DNA of 64,000 bases from Acidobacteriota bacterium (lineage in GTDB: Bacteria > Acidobacteriota > Terriglobia > Bryobacterales > Bryobacteraceae): assembly GCA_018268715.1 (NCBI GenBank), contig JAFDVZ010000014.1, positions 1 to 64,000 of the forward strand, read 5' to 3'. The notes beneath the pieces are model-generated. The model ran no database searches, was not told the DNA's origin, and saw only the letters and a list, made by a program, of their open reading frames with translations. Shown piece after piece: positions 44,278 to 53,013 of this stretch. Position 1 is the first letter of the stretch. Each line of letters opens with the position of its first letter. The position numbers and the translations under genes were made by a program.

Positions 44278-46204
44278 TGAAAAAGCTCTCCACGTCACTC
44301 AGTCGAGTGGTAAACCCATAATCGGGCAGGCTGTCGAAAAACACCTGACCATAGCGCTGCTTCGTAATGCGATGGTCGAGAATGGCAAGCACGCCACGGT
44401 CCGACCGGCTCCGGATCAAGCGTCCGAAGCCCTGTTTCAGCGCGATCGCGGCTTGAGGGATCTGGTACTCGTAGAACGGCTCGCCTCCATCGTCGCGAAT
44501 CCGGCGCACGCGCGCTTCGACAATGGGGTCGCTCGGAACAGCGAAGGGTAACTTATCTATGATAACGCAGCTGAGTTGCTCGCCCGGAACGTCGACGCCC
44601 TGCCAGAACGAACTGGTGGCGAACAGGACGCAGTTCGGCGTGGATTTGAACTCCTCGAGCAGCGCCGAGCGGGGACCGGTTCCCTGCATCAGCGTGTCGT
44701 ATTCGATTTCGAGCGACACGCGGTCGTAGACCTGGCGCATCTGCTGATAGCTGGTGAACAAAACGAACGCCCGGCCGCGGCTGTGGCGGAGGATCTCAGT
44801 GATCTCCTTCGATGCGGCGGCGGTGAAAGCGGGTGACCGTGGATCGGGCAGGTGCTGTGGCGCGTATAGCAGCGCCTGGTGTTCGTAGTCGAAGTGGCTC
44901 GGGACCAGCAGTTCCCGGGCGTAACGGACGCCGAGACGCTTTTCGGCGAAGGAGAATCCGCCCGCCACGGCGAGCGTGGCCGAGGTCAGCACCGTGGCGC
45001 CGGTGACATCAAACAGGCGCTCGGCCAGCAGCGTGGCCACGTCGATGGGCGTCGCCTGGAGGAACGTGCCTCGTCCTCGCCGTTCGATCCAGTAGACGAA
45101 GGATGGGTCGGAGCCGTCCATGAACAGCTTGATCGCCATGGCCAGCGTCTCCGCCCGATTCACCAGCGGGATGAGTTCTTCCGGGGCGCCCTTTGCGAGT
45201 TTCAGGTGAGTCACCAACAATTCGATGGCCAGCAGCAATCCGCTGTACTCGTCGGCGAACTTCCCGCGGTAGGCTTCCTGGGCGGCGAAGCCCCGACGCC
45301 CGTCCGCGTCGCCGAAGATGTCGAAGAAGCGCGCCGAGTGGTCGCCGACCGACATCAGGACCCGGTCCAGTTCCAGGCTCGAGGCCTCCTTGCGCCGCGC
45401 GACGGAGTTCACGTCGCGGACGAGTTCCTCGAATTGGTAACTGCTCGCGCCGACGCCGAAGTATTGGCCCGCTACGTCCTCGATTTCGTGGGCTTCGTCG
45501 AAAATGACGGCGCTGTACTCCGGGATGATGCCCTCGGCCTCGTCGGCGCGGCCCTTGACGGCCAGGTCGGCGAAGAACAGGTGGTGGTTGACGATGACGA
45601 TGTCGCTTTCAAAAGCGCGCTGATGCATCAGCGTGAGAAAGCAGCGCTCAAACTGCTTGCACTTCTGGCCCGTGCACAGGTCGGCCCGGGCGTCGAGCTT
45701 GGCCCAGGCGGTGCTACCTTCCGGCAGCTTCCTGATCTCGGCGCGATCGCCGGTTTCCGTGGACTGTTCCCAGTTGCGGATGACCTGATAATCGGCGACC
45801 TCCTCAAGACCGCTGAGGATCGGTTCGCGTTCGGCGTCATACAGCTTCTGGCGGCACAGATAGTTCGAGCGGCCCTTCATGTAGCATGCGCTGAACGGGC
45901 GGGGGAAATGCTTCTGAAGGAACGGGATGTCCTTGAAGAAGAGTTGCTCCTGCAGGTTCTTGGTGCCGGTGGAGATGACGACGCGCTTGCCGTGGAGGAT
46001 GGCGGGGATCAGGTAGGCGAGCGTCTTGCCCGTGCCGGTGCCGGCCTCGACGATCAGGTGGCGGCCGTCGGCGAGCGCCGACTCAACCGCCTCGGCCATC
46101 TGCAGTTGTCCGGATCGGAACTCGTAATTTGGATGCCAGCGCGACAGCAATCCGCCCTTGGAGAAAAACTGTCGCGCCGTGAGCGCTTTCGCCGGCGAGG
46201 ACAC
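44270..46204 (-). CDS. DinG/XPD-family ATP-dependent DNA helicase
   Basis: 644 residues. Motif I 'EAGTGTGKTLAYLIP', motif Ia 'ISTGTKNLQEQL', DEAH box 'VIFDEAHEIEDVA', and C-terminal motifs 'RAFVLFTSYQQMRQVYD' and 'GFGRLIRSRSDRGVLAILD' (motif VI). Four cysteines, 'CYMKGRSNYLC' and 'CTGQKCKQFERC', mark the Fe-S cluster domain of XPD/DinG helicases. It unwinds 5'-to-3' in repair or R-loop removal. The C-terminus overlaps the start of queD. DinG assignment and not YoaA is not settled by sequence alone. Confidence 0.92.
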   Translation of the reverse strand: MSSPAKALTARQFFSKGGLLSRWHPNYEFRSGQLQMAEAVESALADGRHLIVEAGTGTGKTLAYLIPAILHGKRVVISTGTKNLQEQLFFKDIPFLQKHFPRPFSACYMKGRSNYLCRQKLYDAEREPILSGLEEVADYQVIRNWEQSTETGDRAEIRKLPEGSTAWAKLDARADLCTGQKCKQFERCFLTLMHQRAFESDIVIVNHHLFFADLAVKGRADEAEGIIPEYSAVIFDEAHEIEDVAGQYFGVGASSYQFEELVRDVNSVARRKEASSLELDRVLMSVGDHSARFFDIFGDADGRRGFAAQEAYRGKFADEYSGLLLAIELLVTHLKLAKGAPEELIPLVNRAETLAMAIKLFMDGSDPSFVYWIERRGRGTFLQATPIDVATLLAERLFDVTGATVLTSATLAVAGGFSFAEKRLGVRYARELLVPSHFDYEHQALLYAPQHLPDPRSPAFTAAASKEITEILRHSRGRAFVLFTSYQQMRQVYDRVSLEIEYDTLMQGTGPRSALLEEFKSTPNCVLFATSSFWQGVDVPGEQLSCVIIDKLPFAVPSDPIVEARVRRIRDDGGEPFYEYQIPQAAIALKQGFGRLIRSRSDRGVLAILDHRITKQRYGQVFFDSLPDYGFTTRLSDVESFFNV

Positions 46205-46254
46205 CTGATTTTGAGTGTAACAAGGCGCGCCGGTTTCGCCCCGATCACGCGGGC

Positions 46255-47295
46255 TCAGCGCAGCTCTTCCATCACCCTCTCGAGCGCCTCGCGGGAGGGC
46301 CGCACCTTGTCGACGGGAAGCGTGCCGAGCGGCGCGTCGCCAAGTTGCAGCCGGTCGATCAGTGTGGGTGCGTCGTTGTCGATGTAGAGAATTCCCGTCA
46401 GCACCTCGCCCGGTTTCTGGGGCCGGTTCAGCAGTTCAATGGCGGCGAAGCGGACCGTCGGGTCGTAGTCGCGGGCCAGTTTCCTGAGCAGCAACCGGGA
46501 GCCATCGTGCATCTCGACTTCCCGCGTGGTTCCCTCTTCGTATTCGACGCTGATGTCGTCGTAGGCGGGCACGAAGTCGATGTCGTGGAGCGCTTCCTCG
46601 TGGTCCCGCATGTAGCCGTAGCTTTTGGTGGAGCCTTCGTGGTCGTTAAAGGTGGTGCACGGCGAGATCACGTCGATGACGGACAGCCCTTTGTGCGACA
46701 GCGCCGCCTTCAGGATCGCCTGCAACTGCCGCTTGTCGCCCGAAAAGGACCGCGCCACGAACGTGGCTCCCAATTCGACGCCGGCCAGGCATACATCGAT
46801 GGGCGGCATATCGTTCACCACTCCCGTCTTCAGTTTGGAGCCGACGTCCGCGGTGGCCGAGAATTGTCCCTTGGTCAATCCGTATACGCCGTTATTCTCA
46901 ATGATGTAGATGAGCGGGACGTTGCGCCGCAACATGTGCATGAACTGGCCCAGCCCGATGGACACCGTGTCGCCGTCGCCGGTGACCACCACGCCGATCA
47001 GATTGTGGTTGGCCAGCAGCGCGCCGGTGGCGATGGCGGGCGCCCGTCCGTGCACTCCGTTGAAGCCGTGGGACAAACCGAGGAAGTACGCCGGCGTCTT
47101 CGACGAGCATCCGATGCCCGACACCTTCGCCACGTCCCACGGTTGAACTCCCATCTCCCAGAACGTCTCCACCAGTCGTTCGGTGATCGCGTTGTGGCCG
47201 CAGCCCGCGCACAGCGTGGTCTTGCCGCCCCGATACTGCATCACTTCGAGGCCAATGCGATTCGTCTTCTTCGCCGTGCCCCCTGGCGTGCTCAT
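46255..47295 (-). CDS. korB: 2-oxoacid:ferredoxin oxidoreductase beta subunit (KorB)
   Basis: 346 residues from ATG 47295, with AGGAGG just upstream; the start overlaps the alpha-subunit stop (ATGA). Cofactor features: 'LCAGCGHNAITERLVETF' (Fe-S/TPP-side Cys), TPP motif 'VTGDGDTVSIGLGQFMHMLR' to 'YIIENNGVYGLTKGQ', and 'SPCTTFNDHEG'. Beta subunits of this group bind TPP and a [4Fe-4S] cluster. The pair acts probably on 2-oxoglutarate with ferredoxin as acceptor. Substrate specificity within the family cannot be proven from sequence. Confidence 0.93.
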   Translation of the reverse strand: MSTPGGTAKKTNRIGLEVMQYRGGKTTLCAGCGHNAITERLVETFWEMGVQPWDVAKVSGIGCSSKTPAYFLGLSHGFNGVHGRAPAIATGALLANHNLIGVVVTGDGDTVSIGLGQFMHMLRRNVPLIYIIENNGVYGLTKGQFSATADVGSKLKTGVVNDMPPIDVCLAGVELGATFVARSFSGDKRQLQAILKAALSHKGLSVIDVISPCTTFNDHEGSTKSYGYMRDHEEALHDIDFVPAYDDISVEYEEGTTREVEMHDGSRLLLRKLARDYDPTVRFAAIELLNRPQKPGEVLTGILYIDNDAPTLIDRLQLGDAPLGTLPVDKVRPSREALERVMEELR

Positions 47296-49160
47296 AGGCC
47301 CTCCTGCTTCACGATGGCGTCGGTGACGCTGCGGGCGTCGATCGGGAGCCCGGAATAGTGCCGGACGCCGCGCAACTTCGCGATGCGCTCCGGCGTGAAC
47401 TCCATGCGCATCAGCAACTGCAACTGCCCGTCCCGGTTCTGTTCGACGACGTAGACGCGCTCGTGGGAGTCGACGAACGCCTCTATTTCCGGACCGAAGG
47501 GATAGGCCCGGAGCCGGAGAACGTCCACCGGGAGGCCGCGTTCGGTCAACAGTTGATCGCTCGATTCCTCGCACGCGTAGCGGGAGCTTCCGCAGTTGAT
47601 GATGCCGATGCTGGCTCCCGGCGTCGTTCTCAGTTCGGGTTTCGGAACGTATGAACGCATGGTCTGGAACTTCCGCGCCAGGCGATCCACATTGTGGACA
47701 TAGTCGTCTTGCCGCTCGCTGTACTGCGCCCGTTCGTTGTGGCCGCTGCCGCGCGCGAACCACGCCGCGGAGGGATGCTTCGTGCCGGGCAGCGTCCGGT
47801 AGCCGACGCCGTCGCCGTCAACGTCCTTGTAGCGGGCGAACCCGCCCAGCCGATCCAGATCGGCGGCGCTCAGCACCTTGCCTCGCCGCATCGGTCCATC
47901 CGGATACGGGAACGGATCGGACATCCAGTTGTTCATCCCCAGATCGAGATCCGAGTTGACGAAGACCGGAGTCTGGAACTGTTCGGCGAGATCGAACGCC
48001 AGGCCGGCGAATTCGAAGCATTCTTCGGGGGACGAGGGGAAGAGCACGGGGTGGCAGGTGTCGCCGTGCGAGAGCACCGCGTTCTTCAGGATGTCGCCCT
48101 GCGCCGTGCGGGTGGGCAGGCCGGTAGACGGGCCGACGCGCTGGATGTCGATGATCACCACCGGAACCTCCACGTAGTAGGCCAGGCCGACGAACTCCGA
48201 CATCAGGGAGATGCCGGGTCCGGACGTGCAGGTCATGGCGCGCGCGCCCGCCCAGCCAGCGCCGATGGCCATGCCGACGGCGGCGAGTTCGTCTTCGGCC
48301 TGCACGACGGCGTAAGTCGCTTTGCCGGTTTCGGGGTCGATGCGGAGACGATTCAGGTATCCGATCATCGCCTCGGCCAGAGAGGAGGACGGGGTGATGG
48401 GGTACCAGGTCAGCACTGTCGCGCCTGCGAATACGCAGCCCAGGGCGGCGGCGGAGTTGCCATCCACGATGATTTTGCCCTGATTCCGGTCGCGTTGTTC
48501 GATGCAGAGCGGATCCGTCTTGGGCAGGTTGCGCTCGGCGAACTCCTTGCCCGCCAGCACCGCGCCCCAGTTGAGCTGCGCGGCCTTGGCCTTGCGCGGG
48601 CCGAACTGCTTGAACAAGGCTTTCCGCATCTGTTCGAAGTCGATGCCGAGCAGGTGCGCGAGAATGCCCGGGTAGATCATGTTCCGGACCAGTTTCCGCA
48701 ATTTGGCCTCGGGGCAGACCGGGGCCACCAGCTTGTCGAACGGGACAGCGTACCAGTGGAGGTCGGAACGAAGCTCCTCGAGTTTCAGTGGGGCGTCGAA
48801 CAACACGGCGGCGCCGGGCTCGAGGTTGACGACGTCCTCCCGCGCGGTTTCGGGATTCATGGCGACGAGAAAATCGACTTCTTTCTTGCGGCCGATGTAG
48901 CCTTTCTCATTCGCCCGGATGGTGAACCAGGTGGGCAGCCCGGCGATGTTCGAGGGGAACATGTTCTTGCCCGATACGGGAACGCCCATCTGGAAGATCG
49001 AGCGCATGAGAACGTTGTTCGCGGTTTGGCTGCCGGATCCGTTGACGGTTGCGACTTGGATGGAGAAGTCGTTAACGATGCGGGAAGTACGGGCGGGATG
49101 ATCGTGCGAAGTAGCTTCGCCCGACGCGCCCGGCCCAGGACGAGCGGCGTAGGTCGACAT
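47292..49160 (-). CDS. korA: 2-oxoacid:ferredoxin oxidoreductase alpha subunit, gamma-alpha fusion (KorA)
   Basis: 622 residues. The N-terminal gamma domain (about 30-220) opens 'FSIQVATVNGSGSQTANNVL' and includes 'VPVSGKNMFPSNIAGLPTWF'; the alpha domain starts near 'GNSAAALGCVFAGATVLTWY' with 'PITPSSSLAEAMIGYLNRL', the family's YPITPSS motif, and ends with domain II ('IGIINCGSSRYACEESSD'). Gamma fused to alpha is standard for KorA in aerobes. It begins ATG 49160 and is transcribed with korB. Upstream is a 153-bp divergent space to the kinase gene; no clear binding site seen there. Confidence 0.94.
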   Translation of the reverse strand: MSTYAARPGPGASGEATSHDHPARTSRIVNDFSIQVATVNGSGSQTANNVLMRSIFQMGVPVSGKNMFPSNIAGLPTWFTIRANEKGYIGRKKEVDFLVAMNPETAREDVVNLEPGAAVLFDAPLKLEELRSDLHWYAVPFDKLVAPVCPEAKLRKLVRNMIYPGILAHLLGIDFEQMRKALFKQFGPRKAKAAQLNWGAVLAGKEFAERNLPKTDPLCIEQRDRNQGKIIVDGNSAAALGCVFAGATVLTWYPITPSSSLAEAMIGYLNRLRIDPETGKATYAVVQAEDELAAVGMAIGAGWAGARAMTCTSGPGISLMSEFVGLAYYVEVPVVIIDIQRVGPSTGLPTRTAQGDILKNAVLSHGDTCHPVLFPSSPEECFEFAGLAFDLAEQFQTPVFVNSDLDLGMNNWMSDPFPYPDGPMRRGKVLSAADLDRLGGFARYKDVDGDGVGYRTLPGTKHPSAAWFARGSGHNERAQYSERQDDYVHNVDRLARKFQTMRSYVPKPELRTTPGASIGIINCGSSRYACEESSDQLLTERGLPVDVLRLRAYPFGPEIEAFVDSHERVYVVEQNRDGQLQLLMRMEFTPERIAKLRGVRHYSGLPIDARSVTDAIVKQEGL

Positions 49161-49313
49161 AGTTTTCCCAGTTATGACGGTGGAAGCCGTCGGTATGGAA
49201 GTATACGACGGATCCGGCCGGGAGGGGTAGCGAGCGGCTGATGATATGATAAAGTCCGTAAATAACAGCTACAGGCGGATTGCGGAGTGGTCCGCCCCTT
49301 CTGCGGCATTTTC

Positions 49314-51584
49314 ATGACCTCCGTCACTCCAGATTCAGGCCGGTTGACCGAGGAGTCGAAGACCGCTTTCGTGCAGGCCTTGAAACTGCCGCCTGACGAA
49401 CGCGCGGCGTTTCTCGAGAAGGCCATCGCACGCCCCGAGGATCGGGCGGAAGTGGCCCGCCTGCTGGAGTGGTACCGCGACGACTTCCTGGACGATTCCG
49501 TCGCCCCTCCCTCCACGCTGAATTCGCTATTCACCGAGATTTCCGGGGACGGTTCAGGCCGGCGGTTCGGCGACTACGTCACTGAACGCGAACTGGGGCG
49601 CGGCGGCATGGGGGTGGTGTACCTGGCCCGGCGAGCCGACGACCTCCACGACCGGCTGGTCGCCATCAAGTGCTTGCAGGCGGGCGCCGACCGCGCCGAA
49701 TTGCTCAGCCGGCTGCGCCGTGAGATGCGCATCCTCGCTTCGCTCCATCACCCCTACATCGTCTCGTTCGTCGACGCGGGCCTTTCGCACAACGCGATCT
49801 ACCTGGTGATGGAGTACGTCGAGGGACGGCCTCTTGACGTCTACTGCCGCGAAGAGAAGTTGAGCCCGAGACGGCGGCTGAGCCTGTTCATGCGCATCTG
49901 CTCCGCCGTCGCGCACGCGCACCGCTCCCTGGTGGTGCATCGCGACCTGAAGCCGGCCAACATCCTGGTGACCGGCGACGGCTCCCCGAAGCTGTTGGAT
50001 TTCGGCGTCGCCAAGGTCTTGAATGAGTCCGGCTGCGAGTCGCTGACAACGGCGGCCGGATGGCGCGCGACGGTGCGCTACGCCAGTCCCGAGCAGATTC
50101 AGCCGGACGCCGCGCTGTCCACCGCGAGCGATGTGTATTCGCTGGGCGTGATCCTGTACGAACTGCTCACCGGACAGAGCCCCTACGGCCCGAAAACCGA
50201 TCCGGCGCCGTTGCTCGACGCGGTTCTGAACCGGGACCCGATCGATCCGCGGTCCATTGTTCCGAAATTGGATCGCGACCTTCAGCACATCCTGATGAAG
50301 GCGCTGCGGAAGAATCCCGAGGATCGCTATAGCACCGTCGACGAACTTCGCGCGGACGTGGCGAACTACCTGGACGACAAGCCGGTGGCGGCGCGCGAGG
50401 GTGCGTTCTGGTATGTCATGGCCAAGTTCGTGCGACGGCGTTGGGCGGGCGTGACGGCCGCGATGTTGGTAGTGATGGCGATCGCCGCGGGCTCGCTCCT
50501 GAGCTGGTCCTACGCCCGGGAGTCGGATGCCCGGCTGATGCAGTTGATCGCCACAACGGACCGTCTGTTGACCCTGGTGAGGCATGAGCGCGTCCACGAT
50601 CATGAGGCGATGACTCAGGCGATCGTGCAAACCGGACAGGATTTGCACGCGGTGGCCACCTCGTTTCACGGAAGCGACCGCATGCTTGGGGAACTGGCGA
50701 ACAGCCTGCTGATGCTGGCTGACGAGGAGGCGCACCCGAGCGTCCAGAACGTCGGCGCAACCGACAGCGCATTGCGTATTCTGGAACAGGCCTGGAGCAT
50801 GGCGGCGCTCCTGCACGAGCGGCATCCGCGCGACATAGCGACGACGGAGCGGTACGTTTCCGCGAGCTTCTCGCTGGGCACGGTGTTGATCGAGGAGAAC
50901 CGTTACGCCGAAGCCCAGCCGTATTTCGAGCGGATCGCGGAGTGGGCGCCGAGGGAAAACCGGCTGAACGACTACGCCGAGGCGTTGGCGAACCTGTCGC
51001 GCCTGGCCCTGCACGACAACGACGAAAAGAGATGCCTGGAGTTGAGACGTCGTGCTGTCGAGATCCGTCAAAAGCTAGCGGGGAAGGGAAATGAGGCGGT
51101 GGACATCGCTTATGCCGGAACGCTGGCCACGCTGGGATTCGGCTTGCGTAGCTTTGGCCACCAGGCCGAGGCGCTGGATGCGTACCGGCGCTCTGAACGC
51201 GCGTTAGACGCGCTGCCGGAGTCGCGGGGAAGCAGCGTCATCAAGTCGATGCGCGCGAAGAACCGCGAACAGGTGAGTCGAATTCTGTTGGCGACGGGGC
51301 GCAATACCGAGGCCCTGGAGGCCGCGAAAGAGTCCGTTGCGATATTCCGGAATATTGAAGAGCAGACGTCGTGGAGCGCTGGCAACCGGCGGTCCACGGC
51401 GGTGGCTTTGGGCGTGCTCGCCCATGCCTTGGACTCGATGGGCAAGCGCGCCGAGGCCCGGCTGGCGGTGCGCGAGGCGGTAAAACTGATCGACGCCGCG
51501 GCCGCCGCGGATCCCGCCAACAGGAAAGTGCGCGAAGAAGCCGCGGAGATTTACGCCCGCGCGGCGGCCGTCACCGCCCGATAG
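49314..51584 (+). CDS. Hanks-type Ser/Thr kinase with one TM and TPR-like C-terminus
   Basis: 756 residues from ATG 49314 (MTSVTPDSGRLTEESKTAF); the ORF extends 9 codons upstream without a better site. An N-terminal 80-residue acidic segment precedes the kinase domain (about 85-355): 'GRGGMGVVY' (95-103), VAIK K119, 'HRDLKPAN' (209-216), DFG 229-231. A TM at about 378-398 ('WAGVTAAMLVVMAIAAGSLL') follows. The rest (400-756) is helical repeats of TPR type ('RYAEAQPYFERIAEWAPREN', 'GNEAVDIAYAGTLATLGFGL', 'RNTEALEAAKESVAIFRNIE'), exported to the periplasm if TM topology is standard. It is followed on the same strand by tolC, which suggests, but does not prove, a link to efflux. Confidence 0.92.
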   Translation: MTSVTPDSGRLTEESKTAFVQALKLPPDERAAFLEKAIARPEDRAEVARLLEWYRDDFLDDSVAPPSTLNSLFTEISGDGSGRRFGDYVTERELGRGGMGVVYLARRADDLHDRLVAIKCLQAGADRAELLSRLRREMRILASLHHPYIVSFVDAGLSHNAIYLVMEYVEGRPLDVYCREEKLSPRRRLSLFMRICSAVAHAHRSLVVHRDLKPANILVTGDGSPKLLDFGVAKVLNESGCESLTTAAGWRATVRYASPEQIQPDAALSTASDVYSLGVILYELLTGQSPYGPKTDPAPLLDAVLNRDPIDPRSIVPKLDRDLQHILMKALRKNPEDRYSTVDELRADVANYLDDKPVAAREGAFWYVMAKFVRRRWAGVTAAMLVVMAIAAGSLLSWSYARESDARLMQLIATTDRLLTLVRHERVHDHEAMTQAIVQTGQDLHAVATSFHGSDRMLGELANSLLMLADEEAHPSVQNVGATDSALRILEQAWSMAALLHERHPRDIATTERYVSASFSLGTVLIEENRYAEAQPYFERIAEWAPRENRLNDYAEALANLSRLALHDNDEKRCLELRRRAVEIRQKLAGKGNEAVDIAYAGTLATLGFGLRSFGHQAEALDAYRRSERALDALPESRGSSVIKSMRAKNREQVSRILLATGRNTEALEAAKESVAIFRNIEEQTSWSAGNRRSTAVALGVLAHALDSMGKRAEARLAVREAVKLIDAAAAADPANRKVREEAAEIYARAAAVTAR

Positions 51585-51629
51585 CGCAGGCAAGCTATCA
51601 TAGCTGTTTCGCTGACGGATTCTCCGAAC

Positions 51630-52991
51630 ATGCGCATCGCGATCTTAGCCCTGCTGCTGGCGCTGCAAACGGTGGACGGGCAACAGGTTCCAGGGCCCCT
51701 CACCATCTCGCGATCCGTGGCGTTGGCCGTCGAGCGGTATCCTTCGGTGCGCGTCTCCGAGGAGCAACTGGCGGCGGCGCGCGGCGCAATCAGCCTGGCG
51801 CGGACAGCATACCTGCCCCGTCTGGACGGCTATGCGCAGTTGAACCGCGCGACTCACAATAACGTGTTCGGAATGCTGACGCCTCAAACCACGATTCCGG
51901 CGATCTCGGGTCCTGTTACGCCAGCCAGCCTGAACAACGTGTGGGGCAGCGCGGTGGGCGCCCTGATCACCTGGGAGCCGTTCGATTTCGGCCTGCGCCA
52001 GGCTAACGTCGCGGTGGGCGATGCGGGCGTGAAACGGGCGGAGGCCGCCTCGCGCCGCACCCGTTTCGAGGTCGCCGCGTTAGCCGCGGACGCATATCTG
52101 ACGCTCGCCGCCGCCGACGAGATGGAGCGCGCGGCGCAGGCGGGAGTCGACCGCGCGGTGGTGCTCGAGAAAGTGGTCGCCGCGGTGGTGAACGCCGGAC
52201 TGCGGCCGGGCGCCGACCTGTCTCGCACACGCGCCGAGCTTGCGCTAGCCGAAACGCAAGTCGCGCAGGCGCGGCAGGCCGTGGCGATGGCGCGTGCGTC
52301 GCTGTCCCAGTTGGTCGGTGTGCCGGCTTCGGATATCGCGATTGTTCCCGGGAAGATGCTGGAGACGCCCGCCGCCGCGACCCCCGGCGGCGACGTCGCG
52401 CAGCACCCGCGGGCGGTCGAACAACAGGCGGCGATCGACGAGGTGAAGGCCCGCGAGCGGGCGCTCGATCGGTCGTGGCGGCCGCGGTTCAGTCTACAGG
52501 GAGCCGCCTTCGGGCGAGGCACGGGGGCGCACACCGACGGCGCTTCGGGTGCGGAGTATAGCGGGCTGGGACCGAACACCGGGAATTGGGCGATCGGCTT
52601 CAGCGTTTTCTTCCCGCTGTTCGACTTCGCCAGCCTGCGCGTGAAGCGGGACGTGGAATCACACAATGAGAGAGCGGAGGCGGCGAGGCTGGATCTGGTG
52701 ATCCGCGAACTCGGCGGGCAGCGCGACCGCGCGGCCGCGCAACTCGAAGGCGCGCGGCAGATCGCCCGGAACGTCCCCGTACAGCTACAGGCGGCGCGCG
52801 ACGCCGAGCAGCAGGCGACGGCTCGGTACAAGGCCGGCCTGGGCGCCGCGGTGGAAGTCGCCGACGCCCAGCGCCTTCTGACGCAATCGGAGATCGACGA
52901 CGCGTTGGCGAAGCTCAACGTATGGCGAGCGATGTTGTCGGCGGCTGTCGCGTCGGGCAATCTCGACGATTTTCTCGATCGGACCCAATGA
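51630..52991 (+). CDS. TolC-family outer-membrane efflux protein
   Basis: 453 residues with signal peptide (MRIAILALLLALQTVDGQ). Two OEP repeats with the usual coiled-coil composition: 'ISRSVALAVERYPSVRVSEE', 'ISLARTAYLPRLDGYAQLNR', and 'ATARYKAGLGAAVEVADAQR', 'QSEIDDALAKLNVWRAMLSA' in the second half. It is the trimeric outer-membrane channel for the RND pump encoded 22 bp downstream. There is no adaptor gene between or next to them, unlike the first efflux cluster of the window. 45 bp separate it from the kinase gene. Confidence 0.92.
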   Translation: MRIAILALLLALQTVDGQQVPGPLTISRSVALAVERYPSVRVSEEQLAAARGAISLARTAYLPRLDGYAQLNRATHNNVFGMLTPQTTIPAISGPVTPASLNNVWGSAVGALITWEPFDFGLRQANVAVGDAGVKRAEAASRRTRFEVAALAADAYLTLAAADEMERAAQAGVDRAVVLEKVVAAVVNAGLRPGADLSRTRAELALAETQVAQARQAVAMARASLSQLVGVPASDIAIVPGKMLETPAAATPGGDVAQHPRAVEQQAAIDEVKARERALDRSWRPRFSLQGAAFGRGTGAHTDGASGAEYSGLGPNTGNWAIGFSVFFPLFDFASLRVKRDVESHNERAEAARLDLVIRELGGQRDRAAAQLEGARQIARNVPVQLQAARDAEQQATARYKAGLGAAVEVADAQRLLTQSEIDDALAKLNVWRAMLSAAVASGNLDDFLDRTQ

Positions 52992-53013
52992 TGCTCAGCG
53001 GTGAGGTTGCCGG

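Noticed and set aside
46255-47763. Longer korB reading frame starting at 47763
   Set aside because: The extra 156 residues are Arg-rich and antisense-like shadow of korA; the ATG at 47295 has AGGAGG and the family start.
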